Of a stretch of DNA of 64,000 nucleotides, positions 41,989 to 49,015 are shown one piece after another. The notes beneath the pieces were generated by a model. It ran no database searches and was not told the DNA's origin. It saw only the letters and a program-made list of their open reading frames with translations. A program made the translations under genes and the position numbers. The DNA comes from Bog-756 sp963727955. GTDB lineage: Bacteria > Actinomycetota > Acidimicrobiia > Acidimicrobiales > RAAP-2. Every line of letters begins with the position of its first letter. Within the stretch, counting starts at the first letter, position 1. Where the stretch lies: positions 496,001-560,000 of the forward strand of contig CAVSII010000001.1 in NCBI GenBank assembly GCA_963727955.1, in the 5' to 3' direction.

Positions 41989-42879
41989 CTATTTCTTGTT
42001 GCCGAGCAGCGGGTGGGCAGGCATCCCCACCGGCTGGAGATGCTGTCCCAACACCTCGTGGAAGTGCTCCGCCACCTGGGTCGGCGTCCATCCGCCCTCC
42101 TGCCACATGGTGGCCACCTGACGCGGGGTCTGGAAGATCGTGTAGCCGAAGCCTGTACGCCCGAAGACCTGGCCGTTGACATCTGCGGCGGCCTCAGAAG
42201 CCAGAAAGGCGACCAGCGGTGCGTTGAGTGCGGGGTCCTGATCGGGAGCTGGTGCCTCGTCGTCACCCAGTCCCTTGGTCATGCGGGTGGCCCCCGCAGG
42301 GGCCATGGCGTTGACGGTGATTCCGTACCGGGCCAGCTCCACCGCCCAGACAAAGGTCATGCCCATGATGGCCGCCTTGGCCGCGCCGTAATTGGACTGG
42401 CCGAAGTTCCCCCGAAGTCCGGCGGACGAGGTGATGTTGATGATCCGTCCGTAGCCGGCCTCCTTCATCAGAGGTGCGGCGTGCCGAGCGGTGTTGAACG
42501 TGCCCTTCTGGTGGACGGCCACCACCGCGTCGTAGTCGGCCTCGTCCATTTTGACCAAAGTTCGGTCGCGGACGATGCCGGCGTTGTTGACGAGGATGTC
42601 TATCTTTCCAAAGGCGTCAACGGCGGTGGCGATGATGCGACCGGCGGCTTCGAAGTCGTCGACCGGATCGCGGCTGGTCACCGCCTTTCCACCTCGGCTG
42701 GTGATCTCGTTAACGACCTCGTCGGAGGGGTCCTCGTCGGTACCCTCGCCACTCAGTGCAACGCCGATGTCGTTGACCACCACCGATGCGCCTTCGGAGG
42801 CCAGGCACAGGGCGATGTCGCGTCCAATGCCGCGCCCCGCACCGGTAACGACCGCTACTCGTCCTTCCAGCAGACCCAT
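41989..42879 (-). CDS. SDR, multifunctional-enzyme-type (HSD17B4-like) 3-hydroxyacyl-CoA dehydrogenase
   Basis: 296 residues. TGAGRGIGRDIALCLASEGA, NDIGVALSGEG insertion, VNNAGIVRDRTLVKM and NITSSAGLRGNFGQSNYGAAKAA are the segments typical of the (3R)-hydroxyacyl-CoA dehydrogenase domain of peroxisomal multifunctional enzyme 2 and its bacterial single-domain relatives. Catalytic Ser/Tyr/Lys are present. Long C-terminal tail (about residues 215-296) with TRMTKGLG. No hydratase domain is fused. First gene of the minus-strand group, with its own -10 box. Confidence 0.92.
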   Translation of the reverse strand: MGLLEGRVAVVTGAGRGIGRDIALCLASEGASVVVNDIGVALSGEGTDEDPSDEVVNEITSRGGKAVTSRDPVDDFEAAGRIIATAVDAFGKIDILVNNAGIVRDRTLVKMDEADYDAVVAVHQKGTFNTARHAAPLMKEAGYGRIINITSSAGLRGNFGQSNYGAAKAAIMGMTFVWAVELARYGITVNAMAPAGATRMTKGLGDDEAPAPDQDPALNAPLVAFLASEAAADVNGQVFGRTGFGYTIFQTPRQVATMWQEGGWTPTQVAEHFHEVLGQHLQPVGMPAHPLLGNKK

Positions 42880-42885
42880 CGGGCC

Positions 42886-42891
42886 ACTCTA
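42886..42891 (-). promoter_or_regulatory. Putative -10 element, leaderless start of the SDR operon
   Basis: Minus-strand TAGAGT, 6 nt from the ATG at 42879. The 244 nt beyond it up to the RidA gene contain no gene I can support. Confidence 0.5.
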
Positions 42892-43135
42892 TGCGAACGG
42901 CGACGAATGGTGAGAAGGCCGACGGTCGTGATGTGGCTGACTCTGGCAGGCGTTCTCCCGTACCCCGGGACGCCGGCTGTAGCATCCCGTTGTTCGCCGG
43001 GCCGGAGCCCGGCCTTTTGCCGGGAGGTCGCGTGCGTATACGTCTGTCCGCAGAGAGCGCCGCTGTTGCGGTGGGCAGGAGTGCCCACGGCGTGATATGC
43101 CGAGCTGCCGAGATCCCGGACTGCCGGGGCGAGAG

Positions 43136-43624
43136 GTGACGGGCGACCCGGGCCGTCCGGGAGGCAGGGTACGTGCGCGAATCGAGGAGCTCGGCCTCCG
43201 CCTCCACGGCCCACACCCACCACATGATCCTCTCGACTCGGTTGTCGTCCATGGGGGGGTTGCCCGGACGTCGGGGCAGCTCCCGAGGATCGACGGCCAA
43301 TTGACCTGCGTCGGAACCCTGGGCCTAACCGTGACCGTGGAGGAAGGTGCCGCCGCCGCAGCCGTCTGCGCACTCAATGCGCTGGCCGTACTGGAAGCGG
43401 AGCTCGGTACTCTCGACCGTGTTGACCGGGTGCTCTCGGTGACCGGCTATGTGGCATCAGCTCCTGATTTTCACCGGCAGCCTGACGTCGTCGACGGGGC
43501 CAGCGCGGTACTCTTCGACATCTTCGGCCAGGCAGGACGCCATACCCGGTCGGCCATCGGGGTGGCTGCGCTGCCGCGAGGGGGAGCCGTGGAGATCGAG
43601 GTGACGGCGGCCATACAGGCGTGA
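43136..43624 (+). CDS. RidA (YjgF)-family protein
   Basis: 162 residues from a GTG start preceded by GGGGCGAGAG. RidA-type trimeric fold with LDSVVVHGGVARTSGQLPR, GTLGLTVTVEEGAAAA, VLSVTGYVASAPDF, HTRSAIGVAALPRGGAVEIEV. The Arg of TRSAIGVAALP aligns with the arginine that binds substrate carboxylates in imine deaminases. Longer than the 130-residue standard because of an N-terminal extension. Followed 160 nt later by an RraA-like gene. Confidence 0.88.
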   Translation: MTGDPGRPGGRVRARIEELGLRLHGPHPPHDPLDSVVVHGGVARTSGQLPRIDGQLTCVGTLGLTVTVEEGAAAAAVCALNALAVLEAELGTLDRVDRVLSVTGYVASAPDFHRQPDVVDGASAVLFDIFGQAGRHTRSAIGVAALPRGGAVEIEVTAAIQA

Positions 43625-43784
43625 GCAGCCGGACGGCGAAGGCAGAGGGACGAGGTTCCAAACTGGATCGGCGATCGGGGGACGACCGCCCCACTGGCGG
43701 TTCCTTCTCTGCCGGCTCTGCCCGCTGTGCCCGGTGCTCAGCCGGGGCCTGACCGGTCAAGTCAACGAGAACCCAGGAGAGACA

Positions 43785-44420
43785 ATGGACGACACGGAGA
43801 TCAAATCGGCCCTCACCGCACTGGGTGCGGCGACGCTGGGCGAGTCGGGAGCCCGAGGGATGCCATCCCGGATCCGGCCCGTCTGGTCGGGGGCAGTCCT
43901 GGCCGCTCCGGCTTTCCCCGTTTCGTGTACTCCTGGAGACAACCTGGCCATACACGTGGCTGTGGCCCGGGCTCCGAAAGGATCGGCTCTCGTGGTTGAT
44001 GTGGGAGATGTGGCCGCCCGCGGCTACTGGGGCGAGGTGCTGACCACAGGGGCACAAGCCCGAGGTCTGTCCGGACTGGTCATCGACGGCGGCGTCCGCG
44101 ACGTTGCCGCACTCGAAAGGCTCGGGTTCCCTGTCTTTTCGGCAACGGTATCCCTTCCCGGAGCCACCAAGGATTCCAGGGGAACAGCTGGACTTCCGGC
44201 CACGGTGGCCGGGGTACCGGTAGCGGCCGGTGACTGGGTGGTGGGCGATGTCGACGGTGTCGTGGTGGTGTCGGCCGACGAGATCGACCAGGTCATAGCG
44301 GCCGGGCACAAGCGGGAGGCCGCCGAGGCCGGTTACTTCGAGGCCTTGCGCCAGGGTTCGACGACGTTGGAGCTCTTACATCTGGACGACACCCTCATCC
44401 GAGGGGACACCCCCGCCTGA
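43785..44420 (+). CDS. RraA-like / 4-hydroxy-4-methyl-2-oxoglutarate aldolase-family protein
   Basis: 211 residues, ATG with CAGGAGAG ahead. The conserved block GDNLAIHVAVARAPKGSALVVDVGDVAARGYWGEVLTTGA (split) followed by GLSGLVIDGGVRDVAAL carries the Gly-rich loop and the Arg-Asp pair used for divalent metal and pyruvate binding in HMG/CHA aldolases. The same fold also gives RraA, an RNase E inhibitor; the local metabolic context favours an aldolase or decarboxylase. C-terminal domain ends in a metabolically typical SADEIDQVI region. Confidence 0.85.
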   Translation: MDDTEIKSALTALGAATLGESGARGMPSRIRPVWSGAVLAAPAFPVSCTPGDNLAIHVAVARAPKGSALVVDVGDVAARGYWGEVLTTGAQARGLSGLVIDGGVRDVAALERLGFPVFSATVSLPGATKDSRGTAGLPATVAGVPVAAGDWVVGDVDGVVVVSADEIDQVIAAGHKREAAEAGYFEALRQGSTTLELLHLDDTLIRGDTPA

Positions 44421-44517
44421 GCGAAAGTGCGTGCCGGTCACCACTGACGGCTTCGAACGGGGGTCCCCGCCTCCACCGACCCAGCCCTATCCGATCGCCG
44501 GGATCTGCGGCCCGGCG

Positions 44518-44907
44518 TCAGTGGGTGGTGTAGTTGATGGGTCCGGCGCCCTTGACCCCGATGGCGAAGCAGAAGCAGTGGATGGAGGCATTGTCGCTGA
44601 CAGGTCGAAGGCTGTGCACCTCATCGGGCGGAATGTGAACGAGATCGCCTTGGCCGATCTGCCGATCCTCCCCAGAGATGGTCATGATCCCCCTCCCGCG
44701 CAGAACGTAATAGAACTCGTGGGTGGGATGGGAGTGGGGATCGACATATCCGCCTCCCTCCACCACGAACTCGTTGACGAGCTCGAGGAACCCACCGTCG
44801 GTCTGCTCCTTGAGCTCCCGCGACTTGACCATCCACCACACGGGCACCGTCCCGTTGTGCTCGACGACGGGAGCGACGTCCTCGATGTTGCGCACGTCCA
44901 TCACCAT
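44518..44907 (-). CDS. Cupin-domain protein
   Basis: 129 residues, single cupin barrel: first motif PHSHPTHEFYYVLRGRG with two His and a Glu, second motif GQGDLVHIPPDEVHSLRP with the last His. A metal site is thus complete. ATG start with GAGGAGG 4 nt upstream. Could be a small dioxygenase, isomerase or binding protein; converges with the RraA-like gene and diverges from the 45052 gene. Confidence 0.88.
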   Translation of the reverse strand: MVMDVRNIEDVAPVVEHNGTVPVWWMVKSRELKEQTDGGFLELVNEFVVEGGGYVDPHSHPTHEFYYVLRGRGIMTISGEDRQIGQGDLVHIPPDEVHSLRPVSDNASIHCFCFAIGVKGAGPINYTTH

Positions 44908-45051
44908 GTGGCCTCCTCTGTCCTTGGTCCTGCTCTGTCCGTTGAGCCCTGTCCGTCGGTCATGTCCTGGACTGGTCGGATGGCTATCCGAGATCAGCCG
45001 GCCCGATGTTAGGTTGAATCGTCACATTAGATCCTCACGGGAGCGCACGAC

Positions 45052-45555
45052 ATGGCCGAAACCGCCCGTCAGATCAAGCCGGTCCCCTTGAGTGCTGGGG
45101 TCTGGGCACCGTTCGGATGGTTGCCGGTGGCGGACACAGACCCGCGTGATGGCCAAGCCCGACTCGACTTCGCCTGGCACGACGTCCACGCCAATCTCAT
45201 CGGTCACCGTCGCGACGAGGTACCGGCGGTGCCGGGCGGGCTCCTTTGTCAGACGCTCTTCCGTCATGTCACGCACACCCAGGTGGTCATGGCGCTGGAC
45301 GTGGTCGCCGTCGTCGTGGTGGCTCCACCGGATATCGACATGACGGAGCCGGGGGACGTCGACCGGGTGCGCGCCTTTACGCTTCCGATCCTTGCGCCCA
45401 TCGTCCTGCACCGGGGCACCTGGCACTGGGGGCCCTATCCGGTCGGGGCCGAATCGGTGGAGCTCTTCAATGTCCAGGGGCTTCGCTATCGGGACGACAA
45501 CGCCAGCGTCGATCTCGAGGCGCTCGGCGCTCCCCTGGCCATCCTGATGGACTGA
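45052..45555 (+). CDS. Ureidoglycolate lyase-like (AllA family) protein
   Basis: 167 residues, ATG with GGGAG upstream. The C-terminal segment LAPIVLHRGTWHWGPYPVG is characteristic of the AllA/ureidoglycolate lyase cupin-like family, which splits ureidoglycolate to glyoxylate and urea; the FGWLPVAD N-terminal segment also fits. No other purine-degradation gene lies in the window, so the substrate may differ. A -10-like TAGGTT is at 45010-45015. Confidence 0.75.
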   Translation: MAETARQIKPVPLSAGVWAPFGWLPVADTDPRDGQARLDFAWHDVHANLIGHRRDEVPAVPGGLLCQTLFRHVTHTQVVMALDVVAVVVVAPPDIDMTEPGDVDRVRAFTLPILAPIVLHRGTWHWGPYPVGAESVELFNVQGLRYRDDNASVDLEALGAPLAILMD

Positions 45556-45612
45556 TCCGGCCTCGCCGGGGGAGGGGCCTCTCGGGCATTGGCGCGGGGT
45601 ACACCATCCTCC

Positions 45613-45618
45613 TAGCCT
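45613..45618 (+). promoter_or_regulatory. Putative -10 element of a leaderless leader ORF
   Basis: TAGCCT, 7 nt before the ATG at 45626. That ATG is not in frame with the CoA-transferase but opens a 23-codon ORF ending on its start codon. Confidence 0.4.
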
Positions 45619-45625
45619 CACCCGG

Positions 45626-45697
45626 ATGCACGCCGCCTCCGACAACGGCCGCCGATCGGCCGGGCGGGCGCCTGATCTCGGGTCTTCGACGCCGTGA
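45626..45697 (+). CDS. Possible short leaderless leader ORF before the CoA-transferase
   Basis: 23 residues beginning MHAASDNGRRSAGRAPDLG and ending with TGA at 45695-45697, which overlaps the GTG of the CoA-transferase as GTGA. A -10 box lies 7 nt upstream, and the CoA-transferase itself has no ribosome site. Reading the leader would deliver ribosomes to the GTG. Alternatively a single-base error hides an N-terminal extension of the enzyme. Confidence 0.35.
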   Translation: MHAASDNGRRSAGRAPDLGSSTP

Positions 45698-47367
45698 CCG
45701 AGGTGGGTGCGTCGCTCAGCGACGCCGTCGAACGCCACGTTCGCCCCGGCGATGCTGTGCATGTCATGTTGGGCCACAGTCGATGGACGGCGGCAGCCCG
45801 GGAGATGGCCCGGCAGAACTGGGGGGAAGACGCCGGGTTCACCCTGATCATGACCAGCCTCGGCGCCTTGGGTGCCCTCTTCTTCCGGGGGGGCATGCTG
45901 GCCAAGGTCATCACCGCCTACTCGGGCAACAGCTTCCCGTCGTATGCGCCCAATCCCATCTTCAAGGCGGCCTACGAATCGGGGGAGGTGGCGCTCGAGC
46001 ACTGGTCCATCCTGACCATGGCCCAACGCCTGGAGGCTGCCGCCCGGGGGCTCCCGGCCGTGGTCACCGGCTCCATCGCCGGGTCGGACCTGGCCGCCAA
46101 CTCGAGTTTCGCCACCGTCGATTCCCCCTTCGGCCCGGTGGGCCTCCTGGCCCCGCTGGTCCCGGACGTGGCCCTGTGCCACGCCGCTGTGTCCGACAGC
46201 CGCGGCAACCTGGCCATCAGCGAGCCGATGCTCGAAGGGGCGTGGGGGGCCTGGGCGGCCCGCCGCGGTGTGGTGGCCACCGTGGAGCGGATCGTGGACG
46301 ACCTGGACGGGCTCGGTCACCGCGTCCGCATTCCGGCCCATCGGGTCCTGGCCGTCGTCGAGGCCCCGTTTGGGGCGCATCCCGGCGGTTGTTACGCGCC
46401 CGGCCTTCCGGTCGACTCGTACGGCGAGGACATCCCCTTCTGGATCGCCGCCGCATCCGCCGCCCGGGGCGATTTCGACGACTGGGCCCGTCAGAACCTC
46501 CTGGATGCGCCCGATCACGCCGCCTACCTGCAGAGGATCGGCGGCGAGCGTCTCGACGAGTTGCGTCAGCTCTCCGATCCCCAGTCGTGGCGCCGGGATG
46601 CGGAGGCCAACCCCATTCCCGAGGACGAACCGGTGAGCGACTGGGAGGTGGCCGCTGCCCTGGGAGCCCGCGAGGTGGTGTCCATGATCACCGAACATGG
46701 GGCTGACGGCGTTTTGGCCGGCGCCGGTGTGGCCAATTTGGCCGCCTGGGTGGCGGTGGGCCGGGCCCGGGCGGCGGGCCGGCCTGTGTGTCTGACCGCC
46801 GAGCTCGGCCTGTGGGACTACACCCCGACGCCGGCCGATCCCTACATCTTCAACCACCGGGTGTTTCCCGGTACGTCCTTGCTGGCGGACGCTTCAACCG
46901 TCCTCGGCATGGTGGTGGGCGGTCCCGGCACCACCACCATTGGATGCCTGGGTGCAGCCGAGGTCGACCAGCGGGGAAACATCAACTCGACCCGGTTGGG
47001 TGACGGCCGTTTCCTGGTCGGCTCGGGGGGCGCCAACGACGTGGCCAGCCGGGCCGCGGCCTGCGTCGTGATCACCTTGGGGCGGCCGGCGAGGCTGCCG
47101 GGGACGGTGGCCTTCATCACCGCGCCGGGGGAGAGGGTGACCCGGGTGGTCACCGATCGCGGCATCCTGAGCAAACTCGACGGTCGGATGCGGGTTACCG
47201 CTGTCCCCGCCGGGGAAGGATCAGTGGATGAGCGGATTCGAGCCATGGTGGCCTCGTGCGGATGGGAGCCCGAAGTGGCACGCAAAGTGGTCGAGCTCGA
47301 TCCGGTGAGCCCCGCCGAGGCCCGGGAACTCAGGGAATTCGACCGCCGACGACAGTTCCTGCGGTGA
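45694..47367 (+). CDS. Fused alpha-beta class I CoA-transferase / IpdAB-like protein
   Basis: 557 residues combining both subunits of the glutaconate CoA-transferase family. The first half (to about residue 310) has LIMTSLGALGALFFRGGM, NSFPSYAPNPIF and SDSRGNLAISEPML; the second (from about 320) has AGVANLAAWVAVGRA, CLTAELGLWDYTP and GGPGTTTIGCLGAAEVDQRGNIN. In mycobacteria the separate IpdA and IpdB of this family act as a hydrolase opening a steroid-derived ring; either that or CoA transfer is possible. The GTG start lacks a ribosome site and overlaps a short leader ORF. It precedes the ABC importer genes. Confidence 0.86.
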   Translation: MTEVGASLSDAVERHVRPGDAVHVMLGHSRWTAAAREMARQNWGEDAGFTLIMTSLGALGALFFRGGMLAKVITAYSGNSFPSYAPNPIFKAAYESGEVALEHWSILTMAQRLEAAARGLPAVVTGSIAGSDLAANSSFATVDSPFGPVGLLAPLVPDVALCHAAVSDSRGNLAISEPMLEGAWGAWAARRGVVATVERIVDDLDGLGHRVRIPAHRVLAVVEAPFGAHPGGCYAPGLPVDSYGEDIPFWIAAASAARGDFDDWARQNLLDAPDHAAYLQRIGGERLDELRQLSDPQSWRRDAEANPIPEDEPVSDWEVAAALGAREVVSMITEHGADGVLAGAGVANLAAWVAVGRARAAGRPVCLTAELGLWDYTPTPADPYIFNHRVFPGTSLLADASTVLGMVVGGPGTTTIGCLGAAEVDQRGNINSTRLGDGRFLVGSGGANDVASRAAACVVITLGRPARLPGTVAFITAPGERVTRVVTDRGILSKLDGRMRVTAVPAGEGSVDERIRAMVASCGWEPEVARKVVELDPVSPAEARELREFDRRRQFLR

Positions 47368-47488
47368 CCCCTGCCGAGCGGGCCAGGCCGACATGCGGGC
47401 CTCCCCCCGGTGGATGATCCCCTTCCCGGGTCCGATCGTGACCGACCGGAATCATGCGACGGTGCTGCTCGGGCCATGTCAGCTACGG

Positions 47489-47517
47489 TTGACATCGGTA
47501 ACATTCGTGTCATAGAA
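47489..47517 (+). promoter_or_regulatory. Putative promoter of the ABC importer operon
   Basis: TTGACA at 47489-47494 is a perfect -35; an ATAGAA at 47512-47517 is 17 nt further as a weaker -10 (TAACAT at 47499 is an alternative). The operator-like palindrome begins 3 nt after it. The mRNA would have a leader of roughly 90 nt. Confidence 0.5.
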
Positions 47518-47519
47518 AC

Positions 47520-47531
47520 AAGCGAACGTTT
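47520..47531. promoter_or_regulatory. Operator-like inverted repeat (copy 1)
   Basis: AAGCG-AA-CGTTT, a 5-2-5 inverted repeat with one mismatch, just downstream of the importer promoter. It shares the 10-mer CGAACGTTTG with the site between the TetR gene and the P450 at 63206-63217. Position fits repression. Confidence 0.5.
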
Positions 47532-47613
47532 GGCGGGGTCGACTACCACAGTGGTATCCGGCTCGATCGGTCCGCACACATGCACCGGGTATAGATTCCG
47601 GATTGGAGAAAGA

Positions 47614-48975
47614 GTGGCCATGGGGGAACACCGGGGGAAGTGGGTAGCGTGGGGTGCTGTGGCGCTGGCGGCTGCCATAGTCATTGCCGGATGCTCGTCG
47701 TCGGCCAGCACGCCGACCACGACCAGTTCGACCTCGTCGACCGGGTCGACGTCGTCGACGGCGTCTACCGGCTCCACGTCGGCGGAAGGGCCCGGGGTGT
47801 CAGCCCATGCCATCAACGTGGGTGCCATTTCCACCCTCACCGGGTCGATCGCCTCCGACTTCAACGGCCTGTCGCCGGGCATTAAGGCCTACTTCGACAT
47901 GGTCAATGCCTCAGGGGGCATAAACGGACGGAAGCTGAACCTGGCCTACAACCTCGACGACGGTGGCCAGGGCAGCCAGTTCGACCAGCTCACCCACACC
48001 CTCATCGATCAGGACCACGCCTTCGCCGTCATGGTCGCCTCCTACTGGTTCACACCGAACTACTTCGTCGAGACCAAGACACCCACCTACGGCTACAACG
48101 TGAGCGGCAACTGGGCCAACGCTCCCAACCTCTTCGGCGCCGGTGGCAACTCACTCCAGGTCTACAGCGCGGCCATCCCCACTTACGCCTACCTGCTCAA
48201 GCAGACCCACTCGAAGTCGGTGGCGGTGATCAGCTACGGACCGGCCATCACCTCCTCCTACGACGCCTGCAACACCGCCGCCACCGACCTGGCCAAAAAC
48301 GGCTACCACGTGAGCTATGTCGATACCGGCGCCCAGCTCGGGGGCAGCTACTCGTCTGCCGTACAGCGCATGCAGCAGACCGGGACCGACATGATCATCT
48401 CCTGCATGCAGGAGTCGGACAACATCACCATGGCCCGGGACATCCAGGAGTACGGGCTCAAGACTGATCAGCTGTGGGAGAGCGGCTACGACCGGTCGTT
48501 GCTGGCCCAGTACAGCAACCTCATGCAGGGCGTCTACTTCAACCTGTCGGGCACTGTTCCCTACGAGGCGGGGCAGAAATGGCCCAGCGTGTACACGGGC
48601 ATGGCCACCTACCTGAAGGAGATGGACAAGTACGAGCCCTCCTTCACCTACAACGGGGTGGCCGTCCAGGGCTGGCAGTCGGCTGCACTGCTAGCCGATG
48701 CCGTCCAAGCCGCTGGCAACAACCTGACCCAGGCCAACATCGTCAACATCACCAACCACTTCACCAACAACACCAGCGGAGGACTGTCCACGGTGACCAA
48801 CTGGTCGCTGGCCCACACCACGGTCACCTACCCGGGCTGCAGCGCCTTCGTCCAGGTCAAGGGTAAGAAGTTCGTGCCCGTCTTCGGCAAGGGCAGCAGC
48901 GTCTTCGTGTGCTTCAACCAGAACGCCAAGGACCCGGTCCCGGTCCCTGCGCCGGCAGGCACCCCGGGCGGATGA
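47614..48975 (+). CDS. ABC importer substrate-binding lipoprotein (branched-chain amino acid/amide type)
   Basis: About 453 residues from GTG 47614, 5 nt after GGAG (ATG 47620 is in the same frame). Lipoprotein signal: hydrophobic WGAVALAAAIVIAGC with lipobox IAGC, then a Ser/Thr/Gly-rich linker and the periplasmic-binding fold (INVGAISTLTGSIASDFNGL, GGINGRKLNL, ...AVQGWQSAALLADAV) of the Peripla_BP_6 family. Anchored outside the membrane, it captures the ligand for the fused permease. Ligands of this family include amino acids, amides, urea and aromatic or short acids. Confidence 0.93.
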   Translation: MAMGEHRGKWVAWGAVALAAAIVIAGCSSSASTPTTTSSTSSTGSTSSTASTGSTSAEGPGVSAHAINVGAISTLTGSIASDFNGLSPGIKAYFDMVNASGGINGRKLNLAYNLDDGGQGSQFDQLTHTLIDQDHAFAVMVASYWFTPNYFVETKTPTYGYNVSGNWANAPNLFGAGGNSLQVYSAAIPTYAYLLKQTHSKSVAVISYGPAITSSYDACNTAATDLAKNGYHVSYVDTGAQLGGSYSSAVQRMQQTGTDMIISCMQESDNITMARDIQEYGLKTDQLWESGYDRSLLAQYSNLMQGVYFNLSGTVPYEAGQKWPSVYTGMATYLKEMDKYEPSFTYNGVAVQGWQSAALLADAVQAAGNNLTQANIVNITNHFTNNTSGGLSTVTNWSLAHTTVTYPGCSAFVQVKGKKFVPVFGKGSSVFVCFNQNAKDPVPVPAPAGTPGG

Positions 48976-49015
48976 CGCCCCCTGCCGCCGGTCCCGAGTA
49001 GGAGGCGGCGCGGGA

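Noticed and set aside
42895..43135. Short ORF in the gap before the RidA gene
   Set aside because: Low-complexity Arg/Gly translation, no ribosome site, no family resemblance.
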